A DNA stretch of 64,000 bases from JAHEJE01 sp965216335. Lineage in GTDB: Bacteria > Pseudomonadota > Alphaproteobacteria > Rhizobiales > Aestuariivirgaceae. The DNA lies in NCBI GenBank assembly GCA_965216335.1, contig OZ244154.1, forward strand, positions 2,728,001 through 2,792,000. The letters are read 5' to 3'. Position 1 is the first letter of the stretch; each line of letters opens with the position of its first letter. A program made the translations under genes and the position numbers. The notes beneath the pieces are model-generated. The model was not told where the DNA came from. It worked only from the letters and a program-made list of their open reading frames with translations, and did not search any database. Shown piece after piece: positions 9,180-17,933 of this stretch.

Positions 9180-10351
9180 CATTGCAGGCCCGGCGGCCGC
9201 TTCTGCCACTCGATACCGTTCCGGCCCATCTGGTAGCCGAGGGCGAACAGCTTCTGCATATGGGCCTGATCGAATGCTTCGGCCGGCTTTTCGGTAAAGC
9301 TGGCAGGAATATGGGTCAGATTGTACTCAAGCCTGTCGCGCTGAGAAATCGCATACAGCCTGTACAGGTCGCCCACGCCATAGCTCTTCAGCAACGTGTC
9401 CATGGACCGCAGCGTGATCGGCAGCGTTTCCTCCTCGGTCGCCTCGAACTGCGGCGAGACCAGCGAGTTGCGCACGACATACAAAGTGCGCCTCGGTGTA
9501 TACCCCAGATACCGGTCGATATCGCGCACCGACAGCTGCGGCGGATAGGCAAACACCTGATTGGTCACCGATCCGTCGACATGCAACTCGGTGTAGGTTT
9601 TGCCGTTTGCCGTCACATCGATGGTCACCGGCGCAAAGGCGCCGGGAATCGCCGCAGAAGCGCGCACGATCTGGCGGAACAGCTCCAGCCGCCGCGGGTG
9701 CCCGCTCACCGCCAGATGGCCAATGCTCCAGATCACCGGCCGCTGGGCATCGAGATTGGTCGTGCCGATCAGCAGGTAGCGGCCCTTACGGGCCTCCGCA
9801 GCGATCGCATCGAGCATTCTTTCGTTGGTGTGTTTTGCGATCAGCTTCTCAAAACCGCTGGTATCCGCCAGGGCGGTGCCGCCCAGAAGACCGGCAATGA
9901 TGTTCGGCTCCAGAATGTCATCGGTCTTTGTGGTGGTGTAGAATTCCTTCAGCTGGCCGTCGTATTCCGGTCCGAGAAAAGCAAACGGTGCAATGATCGC
10001 ACCGGTCGAAATGCCGGTGACGATCTTAAACTTTGGCCGGGTGCCGGCTTGCGTCCAGCCATTCAGCAGACCGGCCCCGAAGGCGCCGTCCGCGCCGCCG
10101 CCCGACAGGGCGAGAATGTTCCAGTGCCGATCCTTGCCGCCGCTCGCCAATTGCGCGGCAAGCCCCTGCAGGTTCGCCGGCGCCTCATCGCCCCACACCC
10201 GAATGTAGTCGAGATCCGGTACGACAGCCGTCGCCGAGAACTGTGCCGGTACCGCTTTCTCCAGAGCCCGCGTGGTGGCGCAGGCCGAAGCCAGCGCGGC
10301 CAGCATCAAGACCGCCAGGAGACGGGCAAATCTGTCGGCAATTGGCGTCAT
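9179..10351 (-). CDS. Patatin-like phospholipase, predicted lipoprotein
   Basis: A 390-residue protein. The N-terminus is a hydrophobic signal ending in the lipobox LASAC, with the Cys near residue 24, so it is probably lipid-anchored. Patatin catalytic features are present: an oxyanion loop SGGGADGAFGAG, the nucleophile GISTGA (Ser near residue 115) and the VDGSVTNQ dyad Asp-Gly. These enzymes are acyl hydrolases that use a Ser-Asp dyad. It converges on infC and shares the region of its terminator. Substrate unknown. Confidence 0.88.
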   Translation of the reverse strand: MTPIADRFARLLAVLMLAALASACATTRALEKAVPAQFSATAVVPDLDYIRVWGDEAPANLQGLAAQLASGGKDRHWNILALSGGGADGAFGAGLLNGWTQAGTRPKFKIVTGISTGAIIAPFAFLGPEYDGQLKEFYTTTKTDDILEPNIIAGLLGGTALADTSGFEKLIAKHTNERMLDAIAAEARKGRYLLIGTTNLDAQRPVIWSIGHLAVSGHPRRLELFRQIVRASAAIPGAFAPVTIDVTANGKTYTELHVDGSVTNQVFAYPPQLSVRDIDRYLGYTPRRTLYVVRNSLVSPQFEATEEETLPITLRSMDTLLKSYGVGDLYRLYAISQRDRLEYNLTHIPASFTEKPAEAFDQAHMQKLFALGYQMGRNGIEWQKRPPGLQ

Positions 10352-10448
10352 CGGCCTCCCCGCGCGATTTCAACCATCTCCGCTACTATTACTGATCACT
10401 GCCACCGCGGCAACGGCGAAATCCCCTGTGCCACGCCCGACAAACAAA

Positions 10449-10473
10449 AAGCGCCACCCGCAAGGGCAGCGCT
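10449..10473 (-). terminator. Rho-independent terminator after the DUF2853 gene
   Basis: On the minus strand AGCGCTGCCC and GGGTGGCGCT form a stem with a 4-nt loop, followed by a run of T (AAAAA on the plus strand at 10446-10450). It lies about 23 bp past the DUF2853 stop. Confidence 0.8.
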
Positions 10474-10495
10474 TTCGCATTCGCAGGCAGCAGGA

Positions 10496-10837
10496 TCAGC
10501 CGTACACGGCTTCCTTGTTGAAGTGCTTGGTCAGCATGTAATAGACCACGGCACGGTACTTGTTGCGGTTCGAGCGGCCATAGGTTTCCATCGCCGAGTC
10601 GATTGCGCTGTCGAGAGCCGGACCGTCGGCCAGGCCGAGCTTCTTGATCAGGAAATTGTTCTTCACCGTCTCCAGCTCACTGGGATCGGTACCGGAAACC
10701 GTCGAGGCATCGTCGTTGTAGATCGCCGGGCCGCAGCCGATCGTCACTTTGGTCAGCAGGTCCATGTCGGGGGTCATGCCGCACTTGTTCTTCAGGTCGT
10801 CGGCGTACTTGGCGATAAGATCGTCTCTTTTGCTCAT
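10496..10837 (-). CDS. DUF2853 family protein
   Basis: A 113-residue soluble protein starting MSKRDDLIAKYADDLK, with the conserved block DLLTKVTIGCGPAIYNDDAS and ending RNKYRAVVYYMLTKHF. It matches the DUF2853 family, all-helical and of unknown function, common in proteobacteria and Bacteroidetes. It is monocistronic: it has its own terminator and diverges from rpmI. A purine-rich AAGAGGCTCCC-type stretch lies just upstream on the opposite strand; the promoter is not obvious. Confidence 0.85.
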   Translation of the reverse strand: MSKRDDLIAKYADDLKNKCGMTPDMDLLTKVTIGCGPAIYNDDASTVSGTDPSELETVKNNFLIKKLGLADGPALDSAIDSAMETYGRSNRNKYRAVVYYMLTKHFNKEAVYG

Positions 10838-11173
10838 GAAGAGGCTCCCGGTTCTTTTGATGTGATAATCGAGGTGAGTGTTCGTTCAGCGGTAAGCCGG
10901 TGAAAAAGTGTCACCGGCGAACCGAATCTATATTAAGCCATGCAGCGCGCCTTTGCCATGGCAATTGTGATGTCGTGGAAAACTGTCCGCCGGCCGGTTT
11001 GCAGCGCAGCATCGCCCCTTGCATTGCCCGGCCAACACGACTATAACCCCGACGCTTGTCAGCCGCCCGGCCATGGATAAGGGCATGCCGTGGCGGTTGC
11101 AAATGCTTCGATCCATCGAAGACCGGTTGTGGCAACGAACGGGCCTGCCGGACAGTTTCAGAAAGGAAGCAAA
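10838..11173. promoter_or_regulatory. Divergent region between DUF2853 gene and rpmI, with inverted repeats
   Basis: This 336-bp gap holds no credible gene. It contains the perfect inverted repeat CCGGTGA-N7-TCACCGG at 10897-10917, a possible operator or hairpin, and a small hairpin CTTCG-ATCCAT-CGAAG near 11107-11122 in the rpmI leader. AGAAAGGAAG just before ATG 11174 is the rpmI ribosome site. The L20 operator known from other bacteria cannot be identified by eye. Confidence 0.45.
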
Positions 11174-11371
11174 ATGCCCAAGATGAAGACCAAGTCCTCA
11201 GTCAAGAAGCGATTCAGCCTGACTGCGAGCGGCAAGGTGCGCGCCAATCAGGCCAACAAGCAGCACGGCATGATCAAGCGCACCAACAAGCAGATCCGCA
11301 ATCAGCGCGGTACCACCATTCTCGAGCCCGCCGACGGCAAGATCGTCAAGCGGTTCATGCCGAACGGCTGA
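11174..11371 (+). CDS. rpmI: 50S ribosomal protein L35
   Basis: A 65-residue basic protein beginning MPKMKTKSSVKKRFSLT and containing HGMIKRTNKQIRNQRG, the L35 signature. It belongs to the large subunit. ATG 11174 follows GAAAGGAAG at a good distance; the frame is open upstream without sense. rplT follows after 29 bp, and the pair is usually cotranscribed. Confidence 0.97.
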   Translation: MPKMKTKSSVKKRFSLTASGKVRANQANKQHGMIKRTNKQIRNQRGTTILEPADGKIVKRFMPNG

Positions 11372-11400
11372 TATCCAGATTTCTGAGGAGTTAGAAACCC

Positions 11401-11754
11401 ATGTCTCGCGTTAAACGTGGAACGACGGGCCACGCCCGCCACAAGAAAGTCATCAAGGCTGCCAAGGGCTACTACGGACGCCGCAAGAACACCTTCCGCG
11501 CCGCCAACCAGGCCGTCGAGAAAGCCGGCCAGTACGCCTATCGCGACCGCCGCCGCAAGAAGCGCAATTTCCGCTCTCTGTGGATCCAGCGCATCAACGC
11601 TGCCACCCGTGAACTCGGCTTCACCTACGGCCGATTTATCGACGGGCTCGGCAAAGCCGGTATCGAGATCGACCGCAAGGTTCTGGCCGATCTCGCCGTG
11701 CGCGAGCCCGAGGCGTTCAAGGCCCTGGTCGAAAAGGCCAAGGCAGCGCTGTAA
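11401..11754 (+). CDS. rplT: 50S ribosomal protein L20
   Basis: A 117-residue basic assembly protein of the large subunit. It starts MSRVKRGTTGHARHKKVIK and contains KGYYGRRKNTFRAANQAVEKAGQ-type sequence, RDRRRKKRNFRSLWIQRINA and a C-terminal globular part. In several bacteria L20 represses its own operon by binding the leader. The 29-bp spacing from rpmI supports one operon; pheS lies 136 bp downstream behind a stem-loop. Confidence 0.97.
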   Translation: MSRVKRGTTGHARHKKVIKAAKGYYGRRKNTFRAANQAVEKAGQYAYRDRRRKKRNFRSLWIQRINAATRELGFTYGRFIDGLGKAGIEIDRKVLADLAVREPEAFKALVEKAKAAL

Positions 11755-11782
11755 GGCACTCTGCACAACACTTACCGGACAT

Positions 11783-11850
11783 GCCGGGCTCTTTGGTGCC
11801 GCGTGAGCAGCGATCATTCGCACTTCGCTCACTGCGCTCGGGAGCCCGGC
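11783..11850 (+). promoter_or_regulatory. Long branched stem-loop between rplT and pheS
   Basis: GCCGGGCTC (11783-11791) pairs exactly with GAGCCCGGC (11842-11850). Inside, GTGAGC (11803-11808 region) can pair with GCTCAC (11827-11832). ATTTTCGTTT follows. It could be the rplT terminator or a read-through attenuator for pheST. I see no leader peptide with phenylalanine runs. Confidence 0.6.
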
Positions 11851-11890
11851 ATTTTCGTTTCTGAAACAAGCGATCACCGACAGGCAAATC

Positions 11891-12973
11891 ATGAGCGAAC
11901 AGCCGGACCTGCAATCCCTTGAAACCGAACTGACCGGGCGCGTCGCCGCCGCTGCCGGCATGGCCGAACTGGAAGACGTTCGCGTCTCCGCTCTCGGCAA
12001 GAAGGGCGTCATCTCCGAGCGCATGAAGACACTCGGCAAGATGGACCCCGAGGCCCGCAAGGCTGCCGGTCAGGCCCTCAACCAGCTCAAGACAATCGTC
12101 GCCGACGCCATTTCCGCCCGCCAGTCCGAACTGAAGGAAGCCGAGCTGGAAGCGCGTCTTGCCACCGAGTTCGTCGATGTCACGCTGCCCACCCGGCCCG
12201 AGACTGCCGGCACCATCCACCCGGTGTCGCAGGTCTGGGAAGAGATCGTGCAGATTTTCGCCGACCTCGGCTTTGCCGTCGCCGAAGGCCCGCATATCGA
12301 GACTGACTGGTACAATTTCGGCGCCCTCAACATCCCCGACGACCACCCGGCCCGCCAGGAACATGACACCTTCTATCTCACCCCGAAGGAAGACGGCTCG
12401 CGCATGGTGCTGCGCACCCACACCTCGCCGGTGCAGATCAGGACCATGCAGCAGGGCGACGTACCGATCCGCATCATCGCGCCGGGCCGCACCTTCCGCA
12501 GCGATTCCGACCTCACCCACACCCCGATGTTCCATCAGGTTGAGGGCCTTGTGCTCGACGAGGAAACCCATCTCGGCCACCTCAAGTGGTGCCTGGAGGA
12601 ATTCTGCAAGGCGTTCTTCGAGGTCGACGAGGTCAAGATGCGCTTCCGCGCCTCGCACTTCCCGTTCACCGAACCGTCCATGGAGGTCGACATCGGCTGT
12701 TCGTGGCAAGACGGTCAGGTCAAGATCGGCGTCGGCGACGACTGGATGGAAATCCTCGGCTCCGGCATGGTCCACCCCAATGTCATCCGCGCCGGCGGCC
12801 TCGATCCGGACAAAATCCAGGGCTTCGCCTTCGGCATGGGCATCGACCGCCTGGCGATGCTCAAATACGGCATCCCCGACCTGCGCGCCTTCTTCGATTC
12901 AGACCTGCGCTGGCTGCGCCACTACGGCTTTTCCGCCCTGCAGATGCCCAATCTGGCAGGAGGTCTTAGTTGA
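11891..12973 (+). CDS. pheS: Phenylalanyl-tRNA synthetase alpha subunit
   Basis: A 360-residue catalytic subunit of the alpha2-beta2 class II enzyme. An N-terminal coiled-coil tRNA-binding arm spans roughly residues 1-85, then the catalytic core. Motif 2 FRSDSDLTHTPMFHQ and motif 3 FGMGIDRLAMLKYG are visible. Length is normal. The stop TGA (12971-12973) overlaps the TTG start of the next small gene, and pheT follows that, an unusual interruption of pheS-pheT. Confidence 0.97.
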   Translation: MSEQPDLQSLETELTGRVAAAAGMAELEDVRVSALGKKGVISERMKTLGKMDPEARKAAGQALNQLKTIVADAISARQSELKEAELEARLATEFVDVTLPTRPETAGTIHPVSQVWEEIVQIFADLGFAVAEGPHIETDWYNFGALNIPDDHPARQEHDTFYLTPKEDGSRMVLRTHTSPVQIRTMQQGDVPIRIIAPGRTFRSDSDLTHTPMFHQVEGLVLDEETHLGHLKWCLEEFCKAFFEVDEVKMRFRASHFPFTEPSMEVDIGCSWQDGQVKIGVGDDWMEILGSGMVHPNVIRAGGLDPDKIQGFAFGMGIDRLAMLKYGIPDLRAFFDSDLRWLRHYGFSALQMPNLAGGLS

Positions 12974-13395
12974 CGCCCGAATTGTACATCCCGTTGCTCG
13001 TTGCCGTCATTTCCATTGTCGGCGGCGGTCTGGTGTACCTTTATCAAAAGCGGGTAGATCGGCGTGTTGCGTTGGCTGAGTTAAAAAGGGGTGCATACAG
13101 GGAGTTTCTTGCCGCATTTCTGGACATGACCAACACTCCAGAAAAAGATCGGGACGTGACAAACAGATATTTGAAAGCCGAATTTGATTTGTTGGTGATC
13201 GCCTCGGACTCGGTTTTGAAGCACGTAAGTGCGCTCGACCGGTACTACGGGGACACAAACACAAAACGTCACGAACGAGATTCCAAGAAGATTCGTGAGC
13301 TGATCTCAAATGCAGCGCTCGCTATGCGTGAGGATTGCTTCGAGAAATCAAATCTGGGCGCCAACGAACTGCAAACTCTAATACCTCTGGAATAG
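12970..13395 (+). CDS. Unrecognised membrane-anchored small protein between pheS and pheT
   Basis: A 141-residue frame starting with TTG, overlapping the pheS stop (TTGA), with AGGAGG 6 nt upstream. One N-terminal membrane segment (IPLLVAVISIVGGGLVYLY, about residues 6-25) is followed by a charged helical cytosolic domain. I do not recognise the family. The DNA is visibly AT-richer than pheS and pheT (for example gatatttgaaagccgaattt), with codons such as AAA, TTT and GAA, so it may have been acquired. It sits in frame order inside the pheST operon and should be co-expressed. Confidence 0.65.
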   Translation: MTPELYIPLLVAVISIVGGGLVYLYQKRVDRRVALAELKRGAYREFLAAFLDMTNTPEKDRDVTNRYLKAEFDLLVIASDSVLKHVSALDRYYGDTNTKRHERDSKKIRELISNAALAMREDCFEKSNLGANELQTLIPLE

Positions 13396-13411
13396 GTGGA
13401 AAGCTAGCAAG

Positions 13412-15814
13412 ATGAAATTCACCCTGTCCTGGCTGAAAGACTACCTCGACACCGATGCCTCGCTCGACGAGATCACCGCGGCGCTGACCGACAACGGCCT
13501 TGAGGTCGAAGGCGTGGAGAACATGGCCGAGGCGCTTAGCGCCTTCACGGTGGCCAAGGTGAAAGAGGCCCGTCAGCACCCCAACGCCGACCGGCTGCGC
13601 GTCTGCGATGTCGAAACGATTGACGGCATCGTCCAGGTTGTCTGTGGTGCGCCCAACGCCCGCACCGGCATGACCGGCGTGTTCGCCGGCTCCGGAACGC
13701 ACATCCCCGGCACCGGTGTCGACCTGGAAACCGGTGTCATCCGGGGTGTCGAGAGCGCCGGCATGTTGTGTTCCGAGCGCGAGCTGATGATTTCCGAAGA
13801 CCACGACGGCATCATCGACCTCGACGGCGATTTCCCGATCGGCATGCCGGCAGCCGAGGCCCTCGGCCTCGACGATCCGGTCATCGATATTGCCATCACC
13901 CCGAACCGCCCCGACGCCCTCGGCATCTACGGCGTCGCCCGCGACCTCGCCGCCAAGGGCCTCGGTACGCTCAAACCGCTCGCCATCGAGCCGGTCAAGG
14001 GCAGCTACCCGTCGCCCATCGGCGTCAACCTTCAGTTCGACGACGCGGCAAACACCCCGTGCCCGATGTTCGTCGGCCGTCATTTCAAGGGCGTGAAAAA
14101 CGGCCCGTCGCCCGACTGGCTGCAACGCCGCCTGCGCGCCATCGGCCTGCGCCCCATCTCCGTCCTGGTCGACATCACCAACTATTCCACCTACGCCCAC
14201 GCCCGCCCGCTGCACGTCTTCGATGCCGCCAAGGTCAAGGGCAACATCCACGCCCGCCTCGGCAGACAGGGCGAAACCCTGCTGGCGCTCGACGGCAAGG
14301 CATACACCATCGACGACACCATGACGGTGATCGCCGATGACAACGGCCCCGAAGCCCTCGGCGGCATCATGGGCGGCGAAGTCTCCGGCTGCACCGGGGA
14401 CACCACCGAGGTGTTCCTCGAAGTGGCCTATTTCGACCCCGTGCGCACCGCCACCACGGGCCGCAAGCTGGGCATCCTGTCCGATGCCCGCTACCGCTTC
14501 GAACGCGGCATCGACCCGTCCTTCCTGATCAACGGTGCCGAACTCGCCACCCGCCTGATCCTCGATCTGTGCGGCGGCGAGTGTTCCGACCTGGTCGTTG
14601 CCGGGGCTGAGCCGGACTGGCAACGCAGTTACCACCTGCGCGCCGACCGCGTTGCCACCCTCGGCGGCGTCGACGTCCCGCTGGCGCGTCAACAGGATAT
14701 CCTCGAAACGCTCGGCTTCACCATCACCGCCACCGGCAGCGGTCTCGACTGCGCCGTGCCACCGTGGCGCCCGGATGTTCAGGGCGAGGCGGACCTGGTG
14801 GAAGAAATCTGCCGCATCGTCGGCCTCGACAACGTGCCCAACGCCGCCATGAGCCGGCCGCACGCCATCGCCACGCCGGTGCTCACGCCGTTGCAGACCC
14901 GCATGATCGCCACCCGCCGCACCTTGGCCGCGCGCGGCCTCAACGAAGCCGTCACCTGGTCATTCCTGCCCGCCGATCAAGCTAGCTTGTTTGGCGGCGG
15001 CCAGCCGGCGCTCAAGCTCGCCAACCCGATCTCGTCGGAGTTGTCCGACATGCGCCCGTCGCTGATCCCCAACCTGATCGCCGCCGCCGGCCGCAATGTC
15101 GACCGCGGCTTTGCCGATGTCGCCCTTTTCGAGGCCGGCCAGGCCTATGCCGGCGATGCCCCTGACGACGAGACCCTGCGCGCCGCCGGCATCCGCCGCG
15201 GCGCCGGCATTGCCCGCAACTGGCAGGGCGGCGCACGGCCCGTCGATGCTTTCGACGCCAAGGCCGATGCGCTCGCGGCCCTTGTCGCTGCCGGGGCCCA
15301 GGAGCGCAGCCTGCAGATCGTCCAGGGCGCACCGGCCTGGTTCCATCCGGGCCGCTCCGGCACCATCCAGCTTGGCCCTAAGAACCAGCTTGCATGGTTC
15401 GGTGAGGTCCACCCGCGGGTGCTCGCCGCCATGGATGTCAAGGGTCCGTTGGTCGCCTTCGAGATCGTGCTCAATAACGTTCCGCAGCCGAAACGAAAAG
15501 CCACTGCCCGCCCGGCTCTCAACGCCTCCGATCTGATGGCCGTCACCCGCGACTTCGCTTTCGTCGTCGACGCGGACATCGCCGCCGACAAACTCCTGCG
15601 CGCCGCCAAGGGCGCCGACAAGGCCTTGATCAGCGATGTCGCCCTGTTCGACGTTTTTGCCGATGAAAGCCTCGGTGAAGGCAAGAAGTCACTGGCCATC
15701 GAAGTCACCATGCAGCCACGCGACCGGACCCTGACCGACGAAGACATCGAGGCCCTGGCGGCCAAGGTCGTGACCCAGGTGGAAAAGGCAACCGGCGGCG
15801 TGTTGCGGGGCTAG
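13412..15814 (+). CDS. pheT: Phenylalanyl-tRNA synthetase beta subunit
   Basis: An 800-residue subunit. Domains in order: a tRNA-binding (EMAP/OB) fold near residues 40-150 (VAKVKEARQHPNADRLRVCDV-like), B3/B4 editing domain, B5 domain near 400-475, catalytic-like core, and a C-terminal FDX-ACB anticodon-binding domain from about 705. ATG 13412 has GGTGGAAAG upstream. The B3/B4 domain is expected to hydrolyse mischarged Tyr-tRNA. Full length for the bacterial family. Confidence 0.97.
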   Translation: MKFTLSWLKDYLDTDASLDEITAALTDNGLEVEGVENMAEALSAFTVAKVKEARQHPNADRLRVCDVETIDGIVQVVCGAPNARTGMTGVFAGSGTHIPGTGVDLETGVIRGVESAGMLCSERELMISEDHDGIIDLDGDFPIGMPAAEALGLDDPVIDIAITPNRPDALGIYGVARDLAAKGLGTLKPLAIEPVKGSYPSPIGVNLQFDDAANTPCPMFVGRHFKGVKNGPSPDWLQRRLRAIGLRPISVLVDITNYSTYAHARPLHVFDAAKVKGNIHARLGRQGETLLALDGKAYTIDDTMTVIADDNGPEALGGIMGGEVSGCTGDTTEVFLEVAYFDPVRTATTGRKLGILSDARYRFERGIDPSFLINGAELATRLILDLCGGECSDLVVAGAEPDWQRSYHLRADRVATLGGVDVPLARQQDILETLGFTITATGSGLDCAVPPWRPDVQGEADLVEEICRIVGLDNVPNAAMSRPHAIATPVLTPLQTRMIATRRTLAARGLNEAVTWSFLPADQASLFGGGQPALKLANPISSELSDMRPSLIPNLIAAAGRNVDRGFADVALFEAGQAYAGDAPDDETLRAAGIRRGAGIARNWQGGARPVDAFDAKADALAALVAAGAQERSLQIVQGAPAWFHPGRSGTIQLGPKNQLAWFGEVHPRVLAAMDVKGPLVAFEIVLNNVPQPKRKATARPALNASDLMAVTRDFAFVVDADIAADKLLRAAKGADKALISDVALFDVFADESLGEGKKSLAIEVTMQPRDRTLTDEDIEALAAKVVTQVEKATGGVLRG

Positions 15815-16023
15815 ACAAGGTCCAAGCGCACCCCAATATTGTCATCACCGGACAGCAGTGGATCAAGTCGGGCAATGACAATGTGGGGGACAAAGCCAAT
15901 CAGGCCAGACCTGCGGACAACGGCAGCCATCGCTGCACGCAGAATTGAACATGCCTCCCCATGTCTTGCATCGTATGATGCAACAACTCTTATGTCCTTC
16001 AACGAGCGACGAAGACCGAACTC

Positions 16024-16758
16024 ATGCCGCGCCTGCTCAAATGGTTCACGCTCCTCGCCATCATCCTGCCTATCATCTTGCAGGCCGCATGGAGCTATGC
16101 CGCCGGATGGCCACCGGGCTGGAACCGTGCGGACTGGTCGTCGACCGGAACCCTTCCGCCTGCCGCATCCAACCCGGATGCCATGATCCGTATCTACGCC
16201 GCCCGTTCCGGGCGCTGGAAGAGCATTTTCGCGGTTCATCACTGGATCGTCGTCAAACCGGCCGGCGGGCCGTATTCCCGCTACGACGTCGTCGGTTGGG
16301 GCACGCCGGTACGCCACAACAACTATGCCCCCGATGCCCGCTGGTACTCCAACGACCCGCAGGTCGTCCACGAGATGCGCGGGGCGGAGGCCGAACGGCT
16401 GATCCCGCTCATCCGCAACGCCGTTGCCGACTACCGGTGGCAGGCGCGCGGCTCCTACACCGTTTGGCCCGGTCCCAACTCCAACACCTTCGTCGCCCAT
16501 GTCCTGCGCCAGGTACCGGAACTGGCTGCCGAAATGGACCCCGCCGGCGTCGGCAAGGATTACCTCGGCCCCGGTCTTGCGATCGCCCCGACACCGTCCG
16601 GGACCGGCTGGCAGGTTTCGGCATGGGGCCTGGCCGGCGCTGCGATCGCTTTCAAGGAGGGTATCGAGATGCACATCCTCGGCGCCACCATCGGCATCGA
16701 TTTCGACGACCTGCGCCTCAAGCTCCCCGCCATCGGCGCCTTGGGCGTTGACGGGTAG
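16024..16758 (+). CDS. DUF3750 domain membrane-anchored protein
   Basis: A 244-residue protein with one N-terminal hydrophobic segment (LLAIILPIILQAAW, residues 10-24), probably a signal anchor. The body carries HHWIVVKPAGGPYSRYDVVGWG and NSNTFVAHVLRQVPEL, diagnostic of DUF3750. The NSNTF and H patterns suggest a papain or NlpC-like fold, but catalysis is not demonstrated. The 209 bp before it hold no gene that I can support. It converges with mbfA. Confidence 0.8.
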   Translation: MPRLLKWFTLLAIILPIILQAAWSYAAGWPPGWNRADWSSTGTLPPAASNPDAMIRIYAARSGRWKSIFAVHHWIVVKPAGGPYSRYDVVGWGTPVRHNNYAPDARWYSNDPQVVHEMRGAEAERLIPLIRNAVADYRWQARGSYTVWPGPNSNTFVAHVLRQVPELAAEMDPAGVGKDYLGPGLAIAPTPSGTGWQVSAWGLAGAAIAFKEGIEMHILGATIGIDFDDLRLKLPAIGALGVDG

Positions 16759-16827
16759 CGAAAGCCCGTTGTCATCACAACACGGCACAACCGTCAGCAA
16801 GCCTTGCGCCAGCGCCGCCGGCGCCAC

Positions 16828-17799
16828 CTAGGCATTGCCGATTAATATGCCTGCCAGGAACACGATGAAGCCGCCCACGGCAATCTGAAAGGCGGCGCGC
16901 AGGAACGGGGTGTCCATGTATTTGTAGCGCACCCAGGAAATCGCCCATAGTTCGACGAACACGATCAGCACTGCCAGCACCGTGGCGGTCCAGAAATCGT
17001 TGATCAGATAGGGTAGGGTGTGCCCCAGCCCGCCGACCGCGGTCATGATGCCGGCAGCGGAACCGCGTATCAATGGATGGCCGCGGCCCGTAAGCTCGCC
17101 GTCATCCGAAAGCGCCTCGGCAAACCCCATGGATATCCCCGCCCCGATCGACGCTGCGGCCCCGACCAGAAACGTCTGCCAGGTATCGTGCGTCGCAAAC
17201 GCAGCGGCAAACAGCGGAGCCAGTGTCGACACCGACCCGTCCATAAGCCCCAGCAGACCGGGCTGCACGACCTGCAGCAGGAACAGCTGTCTTTCTGCAT
17301 CCTGTTCTTCCAGCTTGGCATCGGCTGTGAGGTGCTTCTCCTCCAGCTTGCCGGCCAGCGATTCGTGCCCTTTTTCCTCTTCCGCCAGATCGAGCAGTAG
17401 CTTTTTGACATCGGCATCCTGCGAACGCTCCGCCGCCTGTTTGTAGAACCGGTAGTTCTCCAGCTCCATCACCTCGGCCCGCTTGCGCACCGTCTCAAGG
17501 CTCAGCTGCTTCATCAGCCATGCCGGCTGGTGCTTCACGAATCCGGTCACGTCCGAACGCCGGATCAGCGGAATGTGATCGCCGAACTTTGCCACGTAGG
17601 CCTCGGTCAGCCGCCGCCGGTGCTCGTGTTCTTCCTCAGCCATGTCGATGAACACCCGCGCTGAAGCCGGATACTGCTCCCGCAGTTCATTGGCAAAGCT
17701 CATGTAGGTACGCGCATCGTCATCCTCGCTGGATATCGCCAGCGCCAGGATTTCCTGCTCGGTCAGTTCGGAAAATGGTTTGGCAGTGTTGGAGTGCAT
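16828..17799 (-). CDS. mbfA: Membrane-bound ferritin-type iron exporter MbfA
   Basis: A 323-residue fusion of an N-terminal rubrerythrin/ferritin-like di-iron domain (E25; EEEHEH at 55-60; E112-x-E114; EEEKGH at 140-145) with a C-terminal VIT1/CCC1-type membrane domain. In rhizobia MbfA exports iron and protects against iron and peroxide stress. ATG 17799 is preferred: the alternative ATG at 17847 would place the coding start inside the ICE-like operator (17833-17849), and homologues begin near here. Confidence 0.92.
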   Translation of the reverse strand: MHSNTAKPFSELTEQEILALAISSEDDDARTYMSFANELREQYPASARVFIDMAEEEHEHRRRLTEAYVAKFGDHIPLIRRSDVTGFVKHQPAWLMKQLSLETVRKRAEVMELENYRFYKQAAERSQDADVKKLLLDLAEEEKGHESLAGKLEEKHLTADAKLEEQDAERQLFLLQVVQPGLLGLMDGSVSTLAPLFAAAFATHDTWQTFLVGAAASIGAGISMGFAEALSDDGELTGRGHPLIRGSAAGIMTAVGGLGHTLPYLINDFWTATVLAVLIVFVELWAISWVRYKYMDTPFLRAAFQIAVGGFIVFLAGILIGNA

Positions 17800-17832
17800 G
17801 GCTGGACCTGTGTCGTGGGACGGCACTAGCTT

Positions 17833-17849
17833 TTTAGAATCATTCAAAA
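17833..17849 (-). promoter_or_regulatory. Irr-type iron control element (ICE) upstream of mbfA
   Basis: TTTAGAAT-C-ATTCAAAA is an imperfect palindrome close to the ICE consensus TTTAGAA-N3-TTCTAAA recognised by the rhizobial iron regulator Irr. It lies 34 bp upstream of the mbfA ATG. Irr represses mbfA under iron limitation in characterised rhizobia. The site call is by eye. Confidence 0.65.
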
Positions 17850-17933
17850 CAGCAGTCCAGCTTCCCGCGCAACCGATCGGTGTGCGGCTGATTAATTATG
17901 CTGGGTTTTTGCCGGTCTGACGCATGGACAACC

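Noticed and set aside
9017..10903. 628-codon plus-strand open frame
   Set aside because: It overlaps infC and lies antisense to the patatin gene; its composition is that of a GC-rich shadow frame.
13322..14863. 513-codon minus-strand frame inside pheT
   Set aside because: It is antisense to a clear pheT, with His/Asp/Gly-rich shadow composition typical of reverse frames in GC-rich genes.
15815..16023. Gap between pheT and the DUF3750 gene, screened for small genes or RNA
   Set aside because: No open frame with a ribosome site, hairpin with T-run, or tRNA-like fold was seen.
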